Notes: generated by a model not told the origin, from the sequence alone. Numbered from the stretch's first letter, positions 8,324 through 20,134 are shown. The stretch: 64,000 bases of DNA from Rhodospirillales bacterium BBD 1991-14 (GCA_001657395.1 LYSY01000002.1:682001-746000); one strand, 5' to 3'. Numbers and translations are program-made.

Positions 8324-9382
8324 ATGCATCGCCGCTCCAGGTTTACAACAAGCGCCGGCAAGGCGCGTCGCCAGGGTCCGCTGGTGCCCCTGCTCTCGGC
8401 CCTCCTGCTCCTGGCCGGCTTTGCGGTCGCGGCCGCCCAGGACATCACGTTCTTCCGGATCGGGACAGGGTCGACCGCCGGTACCTATTTCCCGGTCGGC
8501 GGCATCATTGCCAGCGCGATCTCCTCGCCGCCCGGCAGCCGGGACTGCGACCGCGGCGGCAGTTGCGGCGCACCGGGCCTGGTGGCGGTGGCGCAGTCGA
8601 CCCGCGGGTCGGTGGACAACGTCCGCCAGATCCGTGACGGGACTGTGGAATCGGGCTTCAGCCAGTCGGACGTTGCCTACTGGGCCTTCAATGGCGAAGA
8701 ACTCTTCATGGAGGAAGGCGCCGTTTCGGGCCTGCGGGCGATCGCCAATCTCTATCCCGAAACCATTCACCTGGTCGTGCGTTTCGATTCCGCGATCAAG
8801 AGCGTGAATGATCTGCGCGGCAAGCGCATTTCGCTGGACCGCAAAGGCTCCGGCACGAGGGTCAACGCCCTGTTGATCCTGAAAGCCTTCGGCCTGAGCG
8901 AGAGCGATGTGGAGGACGTGCCGCTTGGCTCCGGCGCGGCGGCCGATGCCCTGCGCGAAGCGGAGATCGACGGCTTCTTCTTCACCGCCGGCACCCCGGC
9001 GGCAGCGGTGCAGGAACTGGCGGAGGAAGCGCTCGTCGAGCTGGTGCCCATCGAGGGTCCGGCGGTGGAGGCCCTGCTGAAGGACTCTCCCTTCTTCGCC
9101 GACCACATGCTGCCCACCGGGATCTATCCGGGGATCGGGGAGACCCACACGGTTTCGGTCGGCGCGCAGTGGCTGGTCGCGGAGAGCGTGCCGGAGGAAA
9201 CGGTCTATCAGATCACCCGCGCCCTGTGGCACCCCAGCACGCGCCAGCTACTCGAAAAGGGCCACCCCAAGGGCGCGCAGATCGTGATCGAAAAGGCCAC
9301 GGAGGGACTGGGCGTGCCCCTGCACCCCGGGGCGGAGCGCTACTACCGGGAGGTCGGGGCCCTGGATGAGGCAGGGCAGTAG
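8324..9382 (+). CDS. TAXI-family TRAP transporter solute-binding protein
   Basis: 352 residues from ATG 8324, which has AGAGG at 8314-8318; the longer frame from 8267 overlaps the terminator side and is unlikely. A signal peptide (basic N-terminus, then LVPLLSALLLLAGFAVAAAQ) precedes the TAXI signature FFRIGTGSTAGTYFPVGGIIA. Later segments fit a two-lobed binding protein, for example GKRISLDRKGSGTRVNAL and AEIDGFFFTAGTPAAAVQEL. TAXI proteins deliver substrates such as glutamate or other organic acids to a fused DctQM permease. No permease gene is adjacent, so this one is either an orphan or serves a distant transporter. Confidence 0.85.
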   Translation: MHRRSRFTTSAGKARRQGPLVPLLSALLLLAGFAVAAAQDITFFRIGTGSTAGTYFPVGGIIASAISSPPGSRDCDRGGSCGAPGLVAVAQSTRGSVDNVRQIRDGTVESGFSQSDVAYWAFNGEELFMEEGAVSGLRAIANLYPETIHLVVRFDSAIKSVNDLRGKRISLDRKGSGTRVNALLILKAFGLSESDVEDVPLGSGAAADALREAEIDGFFFTAGTPAAAVQELAEEALVELVPIEGPAVEALLKDSPFFADHMLPTGIYPGIGETHTVSVGAQWLVAESVPEETVYQITRALWHPSTRQLLEKGHPKGAQIVIEKATEGLGVPLHPGAERYYREVGALDEAGQ

Positions 9383-9431
9383 GCCGGGCAACAGGCAGGG
9401 TTAACAGCCAGGGCTGCCCCGGCGGTGGGTC

Positions 9432-10079
9432 TCAGAAGAATGCGATCGTTTCGCTTTCCTCGGCCGCTTCCTCCAGCCACTGGCGCATCGGCGACCAGTC
9501 CATGATGGTCGCGCAGTAGGCCTCGCTGTCCGCGGCCAGCGTCACCTCGAAACTGCGGAACCGGGTGACGACCGGCGCGTAGAAGGCATCGGCGATGGTC
9601 GGGGCGCCGAACAGGAAAGCGCCGTCCAGGCCATGGCGCGCGCGGCAGTCGCGCCAGATCGCCTCGATGCGGGCGATGTCCTGTGCGACCTCCGGGCTCA
9701 AGGCGTGGTCCGGGTAGCGGCGGCGCAGATCCATGGGCAGCGCCATGCGCAGGGCGCGAAAGCCGGAATGCATCTCCGCCACCACCGAGCGCGCGCGGCT
9801 GCGCGCGAGCGGGTCGGCCGGCCAGAGCCCTCTGTCGGGATAGCGCTCGGCCAGATGCTCGCCGATGGCCAGGCTGTCCCAGATCACTTCGCCGTCGTCG
9901 ATCAGCGCCGGGACCTGGCCGGCCGGGCTGCGGGCCAGGATCCTCGACCGGGTATCGGGCTTGCGCAGAAAGATGACCTCCTCCTCGAAGGCGATGCCGG
10001 CCAGCTTTGCGATCAGCCAGCCGCGCAGGGACCAGGAGGAGTAGCTCTTGTTGCCTAGAAGAAGCTTGTAGCGGGGCAT
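9432..10079 (-). CDS. glutathione S-transferase family protein
   Basis: 215 residues. The thioredoxin-like N-terminal domain begins YKLLLGNKSYSSWSLRGWLIAK, with a Ser-rich loop where GSTs place the catalytic Ser/Cys, and continues to the G-site segment SPAGQVPALIDDGEVIWDSLAIGEHLAE, which carries the cis-Pro and the Glu/Asp-Ser pair that binds glutathione. The C-terminal helical domain follows (SRARSVVAEMHSGFRALR). Members of this GST group are cytosolic; substrate is unknown. It is convergent with the TAXI gene and divergent from the aminopeptidase. Confidence 0.85.
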   Translation of the reverse strand: MPRYKLLLGNKSYSSWSLRGWLIAKLAGIAFEEEVIFLRKPDTRSRILARSPAGQVPALIDDGEVIWDSLAIGEHLAERYPDRGLWPADPLARSRARSVVAEMHSGFRALRMALPMDLRRRYPDHALSPEVAQDIARIEAIWRDCRARHGLDGAFLFGAPTIADAFYAPVVTRFRSFEVTLAADSEAYCATIMDWSPMRQWLEEAAEESETIAFF

Positions 10080-10262
10080 CGGGGTGGGGTCTCCGGCTCG
10101 GCCTTTGTTCGGCCCGACTTTTGTGGGTCTGGCCCTTGTTCGGCTCGACAGGGCCGCGATTTAGCGCAAAGATGCGCGCGCCACGCAAGCCGTTCGTCGC
10201 CGGCCCGCCCTGCGGCATGGCTTTTCTCGCCTCTTTCTCCCGCGCATTCGGAGCCCGCAGCC

Positions 10263-11660
10263 TTGGCAACGACATCCTTTCTGGTTTCCGACGACCCCTC
10301 CGCCAAACCCCTGACCGTGCTTCCCCGCGAGGCTTTCGACGACTGGTTGCAGCAGCAAAGCGCCGAGCGGCGCCGCTGGATCGCGGCAAGCGGTTTCAAG
10401 GCGGCGCCCGGTGCCGTTTGCCCTTTGCCCGGTGCGGAGGGCGGGCTGGACGAGGCCCTCGCCATCATCGACGCCAAGGAGCCGATGTGGTCGTTTTCCG
10501 CCCTGCCCTCGACACTGCCGCCCGGCCGCTATCGCCTGAGCCAGACGCTGCGCCCGGCGGCTGCCACCAAGGCGGCGCTCGGCTGGCAGCTCGGCACCTA
10601 TGCCTTCACCCGCTACAAGGAAAACGGACGCGACTACGCCAGCCTGGTCTGGCCCAAGGGGGCCGATCAGGACCTGGCCGCCCATACCGCCGAGGCGACC
10701 TTCCTGGTGCGCGACCTGGTGAACACCCCGGCCAACGACCTGGGCCCGGCGGCGCTGGCGGATGCCGCCAAGGCGCTGGCCAGGCGTCACCGCGCCAAGT
10801 GCAGCGTGATTGTCGGCGATGCGCTGCTGCGCAAGAACTATCCGGCAGTGCATGCCGTCGGCCGCGCCGCCGATGACGAACCGCGGCTGATCGATCTGCG
10901 CTGGGGCGTGCGGGGTCCCCGGGTGACCCTGGTGGGCAAGGGGGTCTGCTTCGATTCCGGCGGCCTCGACCTGAAGCCCGCCTCCGGCATGAAACTGATG
11001 AAGAAGGATATGGGCGGGGCCGCCCACGTGCTGGGCCTGGCCGCGCTCATCATGGCCCAGAAGCTGCCGCTGCGCCTGCGGGTGCTGGTCCCGGCGGTGG
11101 AGAACGCGGTCTCCGGCAACGCCTTCCGCCCGATGGACATCCTGCAGACCCGCAAAGGGCTGACGGTCGAAGTGGGCAACACCGACGCCGAGGGGCGGCT
11201 CATCCTCTGTGATGCTCTCGCCGAGGCCGACAGCGAGAAGCCGGATCTGCTGCTCGACTTCGCCACCCTGACCGGTGCCGCGCGGGTTGCGCTGGGCCCC
11301 GACCTGCCGGCGCTTTTCTGCAACGACGACAAACTGGCCGGTAGCCTGCTGCGCCACAGCGCGGCGGAGAACGACCCGATGTGGCGTCTGCCGCTTCACC
11401 AACCCTACCGCCAGGGGCTGGAGAGCAAGACCGCCGACCTCAACAACATCGCCGGCAGCCCCTATGCCGGCGCCATCGTGGCGGCGCTGTTCCTGGAGCA
11501 GTTCGTCAGCCCGGCGACGCGTTGGGCGCACTTCGACATCATGGCGTGGAACCCGGCGGGCAAGCCGGGCCGGCCGGAAGGCGGCGAGGCCATGGGGCTG
11601 CGTGCGGCCTATGCGGTCATCGCCGAGCTCACCCGGCGCCCGCCCTCGGCGAAACGCTGA
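10263..11660 (+). CDS. leucyl aminopeptidase family (M17) protein
   Basis: 465 residues starting at TTG 10263, with GGAG about 11 bases upstream; no in-frame ATG lies further up. The N-terminal domain is poorly conserved, as usual. The catalytic C-terminal domain carries the M17 metal and active-site segments: VGKGVCFDSGGLDLKPASGMK, KKDMGGAAHVLG and the signature NTDAEGRLILCDAL, with the conserved Lys, Asp and Glu residues that bind two divalent metals. This is a cytosolic aminopeptidase involved in peptide turnover. The spacing and length fit PepB/PepA-like members of Alphaproteobacteria. Confidence 0.88.
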   Translation: MATTSFLVSDDPSAKPLTVLPREAFDDWLQQQSAERRRWIAASGFKAAPGAVCPLPGAEGGLDEALAIIDAKEPMWSFSALPSTLPPGRYRLSQTLRPAAATKAALGWQLGTYAFTRYKENGRDYASLVWPKGADQDLAAHTAEATFLVRDLVNTPANDLGPAALADAAKALARRHRAKCSVIVGDALLRKNYPAVHAVGRAADDEPRLIDLRWGVRGPRVTLVGKGVCFDSGGLDLKPASGMKLMKKDMGGAAHVLGLAALIMAQKLPLRLRVLVPAVENAVSGNAFRPMDILQTRKGLTVEVGNTDAEGRLILCDALAEADSEKPDLLLDFATLTGAARVALGPDLPALFCNDDKLAGSLLRHSAAENDPMWRLPLHQPYRQGLESKTADLNNIAGSPYAGAIVAALFLEQFVSPATRWAHFDIMAWNPAGKPGRPEGGEAMGLRAAYAVIAELTRRPPSAKR

Positions 11661-11901
11661 CCGTTCGGCGGTTCGTTCGGCGGTTCCGGCCCCCGGCGGG
11701 CAGCCGGCTTCCCGGAAACCCTCGTGTCTTGCCATGGCTGGGGCAAAGTCGGGACAGACCTTGCGCCGGACCCGGGCCTTGGGCAGAATTCGTTCCGCAT
11801 CTGTAACGAGATAGGGCGCCCACCGTGTTCGACCCTCCGCCGCATGAGAGCGGGCTGACAACCAGGCTGAAAATCGGGCCGGCTGCCGGACACGCCGGCA
11901 C

Positions 11902-12255
11902 GTGAGCCTGAACCTGAAGCCTGCCCAGGCGCTGGCCCTCTGGCACAGCGTGATGGTCGCCGGATTGAACCGGGCGCTGCCGGACCTGACGGCGCGCCAG
12001 TTCGCCCTGATGCTGCATGTCTATCAGGCGCCGCCGCCGCACACCGTGCGCGGTCTGGCCGTCCGGCTCAACATGTCCAAGCCGGCGGTGACCCGTGCCC
12101 TCGACCGGCTGGAGGGCCTGGAGTTCCTGCGCCGCAAGCCCGACGAGGCGGACCGCCGTTCGATCCTGGTGCAGCGTACCGTGAAGGGCTCGGTCTTCCT
12201 GCGCGAGTTCGCCGACATGGCTGCCGAAGCCGCGAGGACGCTGGACGAAGGGTAA
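11902..12255 (+). CDS. MarR-family transcriptional regulator
   Basis: 117 residues from a GTG at 11902. A winged helix-turn-helix is clear: HTVRGLAVRLNMSKPAVTRALDRLEGLEFL, then the wing RKPDEADRRSILVQRT with the Asp-x-Arg of MarR proteins. The flanking dimerisation helices are short, giving a compact protein. It follows the aminopeptidase by 241 bases and converges on the reductase gene; its target and ligand are unknown. The start is uncertain because no ribosome site is evident. Confidence 0.75.
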   Translation: MSLNLKPAQALALWHSVMVAGLNRALPDLTARQFALMLHVYQAPPPHTVRGLAVRLNMSKPAVTRALDRLEGLEFLRRKPDEADRRSILVQRTVKGSVFLREFADMAAEAARTLDEG

Positions 12256-12313
12256 AGACGGCCCAGGATGCAACGCCGCCAGTCGTCGGACGGGCGGTCT
12301 ACCCCTCTCAGCT

Positions 12314-13243
12314 CTAGTATCCGCGCTCCATGTCGACGACGTGGCGCAGCGGCTCTCCGGCTTCCAGGCGGTGGATGTTGGCGACCACGGCCTGGCAGGC
12401 GCTTTCCGGAATGGTCATGCTGGCGATGTGCGGGGTGATGAAGATCCTGGGGTGCGCCCAGAAGGGGTGCTTCTTGGGCAGCGGCTCCTTGCGGAAGACG
12501 TCCAGCGTAGCGCCGCTCAGCCGGCCGCTGTCCAGCGCGGCCAGGAGGTCGTCTTCCACCAGATGGCCGCCGCGACCGACGCTCACCACGGCTGCGCCCT
12601 CGGGCAGCTGATCGAAGGTTTCGCGGCAGAGAATGCCTTCCGTCTCCGGCGTCAGCGGCAGCAGGCAGACCAGGATATCGGTCTCGGCCAGGAACTCCCG
12701 CAGCCCCTCCTCCCCGTGGTAGCAGGAAATGCCGGTGATGCTCTTGGGCGTGCGGCTCCAGCCGGCCAGCTTGAAGCCGAAGGGCATCAGCTTTTCCAGG
12801 GCATCGCGGCCCAGCACGCCCATGCCCAGCATGCCGACCTGGCGGGCGCCGGCGGCGACCTGCGGAATCTCGCGCCAGAGCTTCTCGCTGCGCTGTCGGG
12901 CGTAGTCCAGCATGAAGCGATGGTGGCCGAGCACGGCATAGGCCACGTACTCCGACATCCCGGCGGTCAGCCCCGGCTCGACCATGCGCACCACCGGTAC
13001 CCCCTCCGGCAGGTCCGGGTCGCTTGCCAGGTGATCGATGCCGGCACCGATGGAAAAGATCGCCTTCAGGTTCGGGTAGCTTTTCAGCTCCCCTTCCGGC
13101 GGCTGCCAGACCAGGGCGTAGTGGATGGCCGCCGGGTCGCCCTCGTAGGGCCAGGTGTGGACGTCAAGCTCGGGGTAGGCGCCCGCCAGCGCTTCGGCCC
13201 AGGCGGTGCCGCGATCGATATCGGTCTTGATGAGAAGGGCCAC
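12314..13243 (-). CDS. glyoxylate/hydroxypyruvate reductase A-like 2-hydroxyacid dehydrogenase
   Basis: 309 residues of the D-isomer-specific 2-hydroxyacid dehydrogenase family. The NAD(P)-binding motif is GMLGMGVLGRDALEKL (about residue 140), the substrate-binding Arg is in SVGRGGHLVEDDLLAAL, and the catalytic His is in FITPHIASMTIPES. The short N-terminal domain and the sequence HHRFMLDYARQRSEKLW match the GhrA subgroup, which reduces glyoxylate and hydroxypyruvate. It begins 30 bases after the yejF stop and could be the last gene of the yej transcript, although the functions are not obviously linked. Confidence 0.85.
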   Translation of the reverse strand: MALLIKTDIDRGTAWAEALAGAYPELDVHTWPYEGDPAAIHYALVWQPPEGELKSYPNLKAIFSIGAGIDHLASDPDLPEGVPVVRMVEPGLTAGMSEYVAYAVLGHHRFMLDYARQRSEKLWREIPQVAAGARQVGMLGMGVLGRDALEKLMPFGFKLAGWSRTPKSITGISCYHGEEGLREFLAETDILVCLLPLTPETEGILCRETFDQLPEGAAVVSVGRGGHLVEDDLLAALDSGRLSGATLDVFRKEPLPKKHPFWAHPRIFITPHIASMTIPESACQAVVANIHRLEAGEPLRHVVDMERGY

Positions 13244-13273
13244 GGTGATCCAGGAAAGGGAAGGAATGGGCTC

Positions 13274-14898
<1,625 letters not shown>

Positions 14899-14899
<1 letters not shown>

Positions 14900-16038
14900 C
14901 AGTCGTCTCCCCTCGCGGCGGCGGGCTGCCGGGCGACCGGTGCGTCGGCTGCGGTGTCTTCCGGCGGCGGCGCTCCGGCGAAGAGCTTGCGCGGGTCGAA
15001 GGCGTCGCGCACCGCCTCGCCGATGAAGACCAGCAGGCTCAGCATGATGGCAATGGAGAAGAAACCGGTAAGGCCGAGCCAGGGTGCGGCCAGGTTCTCC
15101 TTGCCCTGTTTCAGAAGCTCGCCGAGGGAGGCGGAGCCGGCGGGCAGGCCGAAGCCAAGGAAGTCGAGCGAGGTCAAAGCGGTAATGGATCCGGAAAGCG
15201 TGAAGGGCAGGAAGGTGATGGTGGCGACCATGGCGTTGGGCAGCACATGGCGAAACATGACGGTCACGTTGCTGGCGCCCAGCGCCCGCGCGGCGCGCAC
15301 GTAGTCGAAGTTGCGCGCGCGCAGGAATTCGGCGCGCACCACACCGACGAAACCCATCCAGGAGAACAGCAGCAGGATGCCCAGCAGCCACCAGAAATTC
15401 GGCACCACCACGCTGGCGAGGATGATCAGCAGATAGAGGGTGGGCAGGCCGGACCAGACCTCCATGAAGCGCTGGAAGAGCAGATCAGTCCAGCCGCCGA
15501 AGTAGCCCTGAACCGCACCGGCGGAGACCCCGATGATGGCGGAAAAGACCGTCAGCACCAGGCCGAAGAGCACAGAAATGCGGAAGCCGTAGATCAGCCG
15601 CGCAAGCACGTCGCGGGCCTGGTCGTCGGTGCCCAGCCAGTGCTCGCCGTTGGGCGCGGAGGGGGCCGGCTCCGGCAGGTCCCAGGACACGGTGCGGTGG
15701 TTGTAGCGGATGATCGGCCAGAGCATCCAGCCCTTCTCGTTGATGAGTTCCTGGACGAAGGGGTCTTTGTACTCGGTTGCGGTCTCAAAGCTGCCGCCGA
15801 AGGTCGTCTCCGGGTAGTCCTGGAAGACCGGCATATAAACGCCGCCGTCGTAGTAGACGAAGAAGGGTTTGTCGTTGGCGACGAACTCCGCGAAGAGGCT
15901 GAGGACGAAGAGGCCGAGGAAGATCCAGAGCGACCAGTAGCCGCGCCGGTTGGCGCGGAAGTTGTGCAGGCGCCGCTGGGTCAGTGGCGTGATCTTGATG
16001 CCGAGGAAGCGGGCGCTGCGCAGGGGAGCATTCGCCAC
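14899..16038 (-). CDS. yejE: peptide ABC transporter permease YejE
   Basis: 379 residues. The N-terminus (FRANRRGYWSLWIFLGLFVLSLFAEFVAN) is the first membrane helix of the OppC/YejE type, followed by a long periplasmic loop containing YPETTFGG and WPIIRYNHRTVSWDLP, and then five more helices with the permease EAA-type loop (RAARALGASNVTVMFRHVLPN). It forms the membrane channel with YejB. Its stop overlaps the yejF start by one base. A proline/alanine-rich C-terminal tail of about 25 residues is specific to this protein. Confidence 0.92.
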
Positions 16039-16041
16039 GGT

Positions 16042-17160
16042 TCAGACTTCCCGTGTCTCGAAATCGATCCGCGGATCGATGATGGTGTACATGATGTCGC
16101 CGACGATGTTCATCAGCAGACCCAGCAGCGAGAAGAAATAGAGCGTGCCGAACATCACCGGATAGTCGCGGTTGAGGGCCGCTTCGAAGCCGAGCAGCCC
16201 GAGGCCGTCGAGCGAGAAGATCACCTCGATCAGGAGCGCCCCGGTGAAGAGGATGGAGACGAAGGCGCCGGGGAAGCCGGCGATGACAATCAGCATGGCG
16301 TTGCGGAAGACGTGGCCGTAGAGCACGCGCCGTTCCGAGAGCCCCTTGCTGCGCGCGGTGATCACGTATTGCTGGCTGACCTGGTCGAGGAAGGAGTTCT
16401 TGGTCAGCATGGTGAGCGTGGCAAAGCCGCCGACCACCATGGCCAGCACCGGCAGCGTGATATGCCAGAAGTAATCCGCCACCTGCCCGTACCAGGGCAG
16501 GCTTGCGGCGTCTGTCGATGTCAGGCCCCGCAAGGGGAACCAGTCGAGATAGGTGCCGCTGGCGAAGACGATGATCAGCAGGACGGCGAAGAGGAAGGAA
16601 GGGATGGCGTAGCCGACGATGATGACGCCGCTGGTCCAGAGATCGAAGCGCGAGCCGTCGCGCGTCGCCTTGGCGATGCCGAGGGGGATGCAGACGAGAT
16701 AGCCGATCAGCGTGGTCCAAAGCCCGAGCGAGATCGACACCGGCATCTTCTCGATGACGAGATCCACAACGTCGCGGCCGCGGAAGAAACTTTCGCCGAA
16801 ATCGAAGACCAGGTAGTTCCCCATCATCAGGAAGAACCGCTCGTGAGCCGGCTTGTCCAGCCCGAACTGGCGCTCCAACTCCGCGATGAACTCGGGGCTC
16901 AGCCCCTGGGCGCCGCGGTAGTCGCTGGTGACGCTGGTCTGACCTGCGACCCCGGCCGAATCGCCGGTGTCGCCGGCGACGTCGCCGGCCTGGGAGGACA
17001 CCCGCGTGGTCGCCTCCAGGCCGCCCTGGCCGGTGAGGTTGGCGATCACCTGTTCGACCGGTCCGCCGGGCACGACCTGGATGATGGCGAAGTTGATGAC
17101 CATGATCCCGAAGAGCGTCGGGATGATCAGCAGCAGTCGACGGATGATGTAGGCCAGCAT
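16042..17160 (-). CDS. yejB: peptide ABC transporter permease YejB
   Basis: 372 residues of the OppB/DppB type: [24 protein letters not shown] starts the first helix, VPGGPVEQ marks the conserved periplasmic entry, and the EAA loop is [24 protein letters not shown] low-complexity Ser/Gly/Ala insertion (about residues 50-85, [19 protein letters not shown]) lies in the first periplasmic loop where YejB proteins are variable. It partners YejE; three bases separate the two genes. Confidence 0.92.
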   Translation of the reverse strand: MLAYIIRRLLLIIPTLFGIMVINFAIIQVVPGGPVEQVIANLTGQGGLEATTRVSSQAGDVAGDTGDSAGVAGQTSVTSDYRGAQGLSPEFIAELERQFGLDKPAHERFFLMMGNYLVFDFGESFFRGRDVVDLVIEKMPVSISLGLWTTLIGYLVCIPLGIAKATRDGSRFDLWTSGVIIVGYAIPSFLFAVLLIIVFASGTYLDWFPLRGLTSTDAASLPWYGQVADYFWHITLPVLAMVVGGFATLTMLTKNSFLDQVSQQYVITARSKGLSERRVLYGHVFRNAMLIVIAGFPGAFVSILFTGALLIEVIFSLDGLGLLGFEAALNRDYPVMFGTLYFFSLLGLLMNIVGDIMYTIIDPRIDFETREV

Positions 17161-17250
17161 CGACTCTAGCCGTGCCCCTGCTCACATGGTCGGCGGAGCG
17201 GCAGTTGCGCCTGTCTCACGGCTTTCCCCCCAACGCGGTTCCAGGCTTGC

Positions 17251-19164
17251 TCAACTGTCGTTACCCGCCCCGGAGCGCAGCGCGCGCCGCCGGTCCTGCA
17301 GGCTGGCCGCCTTTTCCGTGTCGACCCACCAGCGCATGACGCTGGGTCCGTTCAGCGGCATGTTTTCGGGTCGCCCGAACTTGTCCCAATACAGGATGCG
17401 GTCGTAGGGGGCGATGAGCTGCGGAATGGCGAAATGGTTCCACAGCAGGACCCTGTCGAGCGCGCGGGTCCGCTGGATCAGGCTTTCGCGGTCCGGTGCA
17501 GCGATCACCAGCTCGATCAACTCGTCGATCACCGGGTCCTTGATGCCGGCGATGTTGCGGCTGGACGACTGGTCCGCGGCTGCGCTGCCCCAGTGGTCCC
17601 GCTGCTCGTTGCCGGGCGAGAGCGACTGGGCGTTGTTGAAGATCATCATGTCGAAGTCGCGGGCGCGGAAGCGGTTGATGTACTGGGAGGTGTCGACCAG
17701 CCGCGGGCGGACCTCGATGCCGAGGCGCTGGAGATTGAAGAAGAACGGCAGCAGCACGCGCTCCTGGCCCGGATCGCGGTAGAGAAACTCAAAGCTGAAG
17801 GGTTCTCCGGTTTCCGCGTTCACCAGCTTCATGTCGCGGACGACCCATCCGGCTTCGGCCAGGATGTCGAAGGCCTTTTCCAGGTTGGCGCGCGGCCAGC
17901 CGGAACCGTCGGTCTTCGGCGGAATGTAGGGTGTCGTGAAAACCTCGTCGGGAATGCGGCCGCGGTAGCGCTCCAGGATCTCCAGTTCCTCGCCTTCCGG
18001 CAGGTCGCGCGAGGCCAGCTCCGTGGGAGCCCAGAAGCTGTGCGGCTGTTCGTACTGGCCGTAGTAAACTGTGCGGTTGGTCCACTGGAAATCGAAAGCA
18101 TAGGCAAGCGCCTGGCGCACACGCGGGTCGCTGAACTGCGGCCGGCGGGTGTTCATGTAGTAGGCCTGCATGCCTCCGGAGCTCTCATTGAGAATGCGCT
18201 TTTTGTGCAGAAGCCCTGCCTCGACCGCCGGCATGTTGAACTGGGTCGCCCACTCCTTGGCCGAGTTTTCGGCAAAGTAGTCGACGCGCCCCGCCTTCAG
18301 CGCCTGGCGGATGATGGTGCGGTCCAGGAAGTATTCGTAGCGGATGGTGTCGTAGTTGTTGGTCCCGACACGCGTGGGGACGTCCGCGCCCCAGTAGTCC
18401 TCCACCCGTTCCACCTCGACGAAGCGGCCCGGCTCGAACCTCTTGATGCGGTAGGGGCCGCTGCCCAGCGGCGGCTCCAGGGTCGTCTTGGTGAAGTCGC
18501 GCCCCTCCCAGTAGTGCTTGGGCAGCACGTAAAGCTGGCCCATGATCAGGGGCAATTCGCGGTTCTCGCCGGCCTGGAAGGTGAACTTGACGCTGCGTTC
18601 GCTCAGTTTCACCGCCTCGGTCACGCTCTGGTAATAGAAGCGGAAAAGCGGCGCGCCCTTTTCGACCAGCGTGTTGAAGGAAAAGATCACGTCGTCGGCG
18701 GTCACCGGCTTGCCGTCGTGCCAGCGTGCCTTGGGATTGAGATGGAAGATCACCCAGGAGCGGTCTTCGGGCCACTCGATGGTTTCCGCCAGCAGGCCGT
18801 ACATGGTGAAGGCCTCGTTGCTGCCGTTCACCATCAGGGTTTCGACGGCGAAGGTGGCACCGGCGCCCGGCGTCCCCTTGGCGTTGAAGGGGTTGAAGGT
18901 GTCGAAGGTGCCGCTGGCCGACAGCCTGAGCATCCCGCCCTTGGGGGCGTTGGGGTTTACGTAATCGAAATGGGTGACATCGGGCCCGTACTTGGGGTCG
19001 CCGTGCATGGCGATGGCATGGGCGCGGAAGACCGGCTGTTCGCCCGCAGTGGACGCCGGGTTTTGGGCGGTATTTTGTGCAGTGCTGAGAGCTGGCGGCA
19101 GGAGAACGGCCGCACAGGCGGCGAAGACGGCAAGCAAGCGGCGCGTTTGCAGCATATGGCTCAA
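17251..19164 (-). CDS. yejA: extracellular peptide-binding protein YejA (SBP family 5)
   Basis: 637 residues with a Sec signal peptide (LQTRRLLAVFAACAAVLLPPALSTAQ). The family 5 binding-protein body follows: AHAIAMHGDPKYGPDVTHFDYVNP and GTFDTFNPFNAKG near the N-terminus, then ARWHDGKPVTADDVIFSFNTL. YejA delivers peptides to YejBEF in the inner membrane. It is the first gene of yejA-yejB-yejE-yejF, with 90 bases before yejB. Translation could begin at the first Met or at Met4. No regulatory site was identified upstream. Confidence 0.92.
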   Translation of the reverse strand: MSHMLQTRRLLAVFAACAAVLLPPALSTAQNTAQNPASTAGEQPVFRAHAIAMHGDPKYGPDVTHFDYVNPNAPKGGMLRLSASGTFDTFNPFNAKGTPGAGATFAVETLMVNGSNEAFTMYGLLAETIEWPEDRSWVIFHLNPKARWHDGKPVTADDVIFSFNTLVEKGAPLFRFYYQSVTEAVKLSERSVKFTFQAGENRELPLIMGQLYVLPKHYWEGRDFTKTTLEPPLGSGPYRIKRFEPGRFVEVERVEDYWGADVPTRVGTNNYDTIRYEYFLDRTIIRQALKAGRVDYFAENSAKEWATQFNMPAVEAGLLHKKRILNESSGGMQAYYMNTRRPQFSDPRVRQALAYAFDFQWTNRTVYYGQYEQPHSFWAPTELASRDLPEGEELEILERYRGRIPDEVFTTPYIPPKTDGSGWPRANLEKAFDILAEAGWVVRDMKLVNAETGEPFSFEFLYRDPGQERVLLPFFFNLQRLGIEVRPRLVDTSQYINRFRARDFDMMIFNNAQSLSPGNEQRDHWGSAAADQSSSRNIAGIKDPVIDELIELVIAAPDRESLIQRTRALDRVLLWNHFAIPQLIAPYDRILYWDKFGRPENMPLNGPSVMRWWVDTEKAASLQDRRRALRSGAGNDS

Positions 19165-19308
19165 GCTTTGGTCCCCGTTCTTGAATTCGATTTTAGACCG
19201 AATTGGGTGCCGAATCCTCTCGAAACAAGCGTCCTCGCTCTATTGTTACGGCGATTTCATCGCGCCGCAGCAACAAAATGTCGTAACCGGCCCGCCTATC
19301 GGCGCCTT

Positions 19309-20112
19309 TCAGGCCGGGGCGAGCAGGGAAACTGCCGCTGCATGGCAGGCTTTGTCGCCGGCACAGAGCACGCGGCCGTCCGAGTCCAGGGTCAGAGCGC
19401 CGCCTTGCCAGTCGGTCATCACGCCGCCGGCACCGGTGATGACGGGGGCATGGGCCAGGTAGTCGTAGGGCGCCAGGTCGGCTTCGATGACGATGTCGGC
19501 AAAGCCGCTGGCCAACAGGCCGTAGTTGAAGCAGTCGCCGCCGTAGAGGGTCAGCTTGGCGGCTTCGCGCAGGCGGTGGAAGGCCGGCTCGTTGGCGCCC
19601 TGGAACATCTCCGGCGCGGTGGAGAGGATGGTGGCCGCTTCGAGGTCCGGACAGCGCCGGACCCGCGCCTCGCGGCGGCCCTGGCGGTCGCTGAAGACCG
19701 TGGGCCGCCCGGCGGCGCCCAGCCAGCGCTCCTCCAGAACAGGCATGTCGATGACGCCGAGGATCGGCTGCTTGTGGCGCAACAGGGCGATCAGGCTGCC
19801 GAACAGCGGATTGCCGGTTATGAAGCGCTTGGTGCCGTCGATGGGGTCCAGCACCCAGACGAACTCGGCCTCCGGGTTCTCGGTGCCGTACTCTTCGCCG
19901 ACGATCCCGTGGTCGGGAAAGGCCGCGGCGATAATCTCCCGCATGGCCGCTTCCGCCTCCCGGTCGGCGCGGGTCACCGGGCTTTCGTCGGCCTTGTCCT
20001 CGATGGCCAGGCTCTGGCGGAAGTACGTCCGGGCAAGGCTGCGGGCCGCATCGGCCATCGCCTCTGCCTGCTCGATAAAGGCCTGCGGACAGGCTTCGGG
20101 GGATTGGCCCAT
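19309..20112 (-). CDS. hisN: inositol monophosphatase-family histidinol-phosphatase
   Basis: 267 residues. The FIG-superfamily metal sites are present: GIVGEEYGTEN (about residue 71) and WVLDPIDGTKRFITGNPLFG (about residue 86), and the second motif in the C-terminal domain around PYDYLAHAPVITGAGGVMTDWQGG. The PIDGTKRFITG spacing and overall length match HisN-type histidinol-phosphatases, which complete the penultimate step of histidine synthesis in many Alphaproteobacteria. Other his genes are not nearby, so inositol-phosphatase or related activity cannot be excluded. Confidence 0.82.
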   Translation of the reverse strand: MGQSPEACPQAFIEQAEAMADAARSLARTYFRQSLAIEDKADESPVTRADREAEAAMREIIAAAFPDHGIVGEEYGTENPEAEFVWVLDPIDGTKRFITGNPLFGSLIALLRHKQPILGVIDMPVLEERWLGAAGRPTVFSDRQGRREARVRRCPDLEAATILSTAPEMFQGANEPAFHRLREAAKLTLYGGDCFNYGLLASGFADIVIEADLAPYDYLAHAPVITGAGGVMTDWQGGALTLDSDGRVLCAGDKACHAAAVSLLAPA

Positions 20113-20134
20113 GGGCCCAAGTCTCCGCTGAAGA

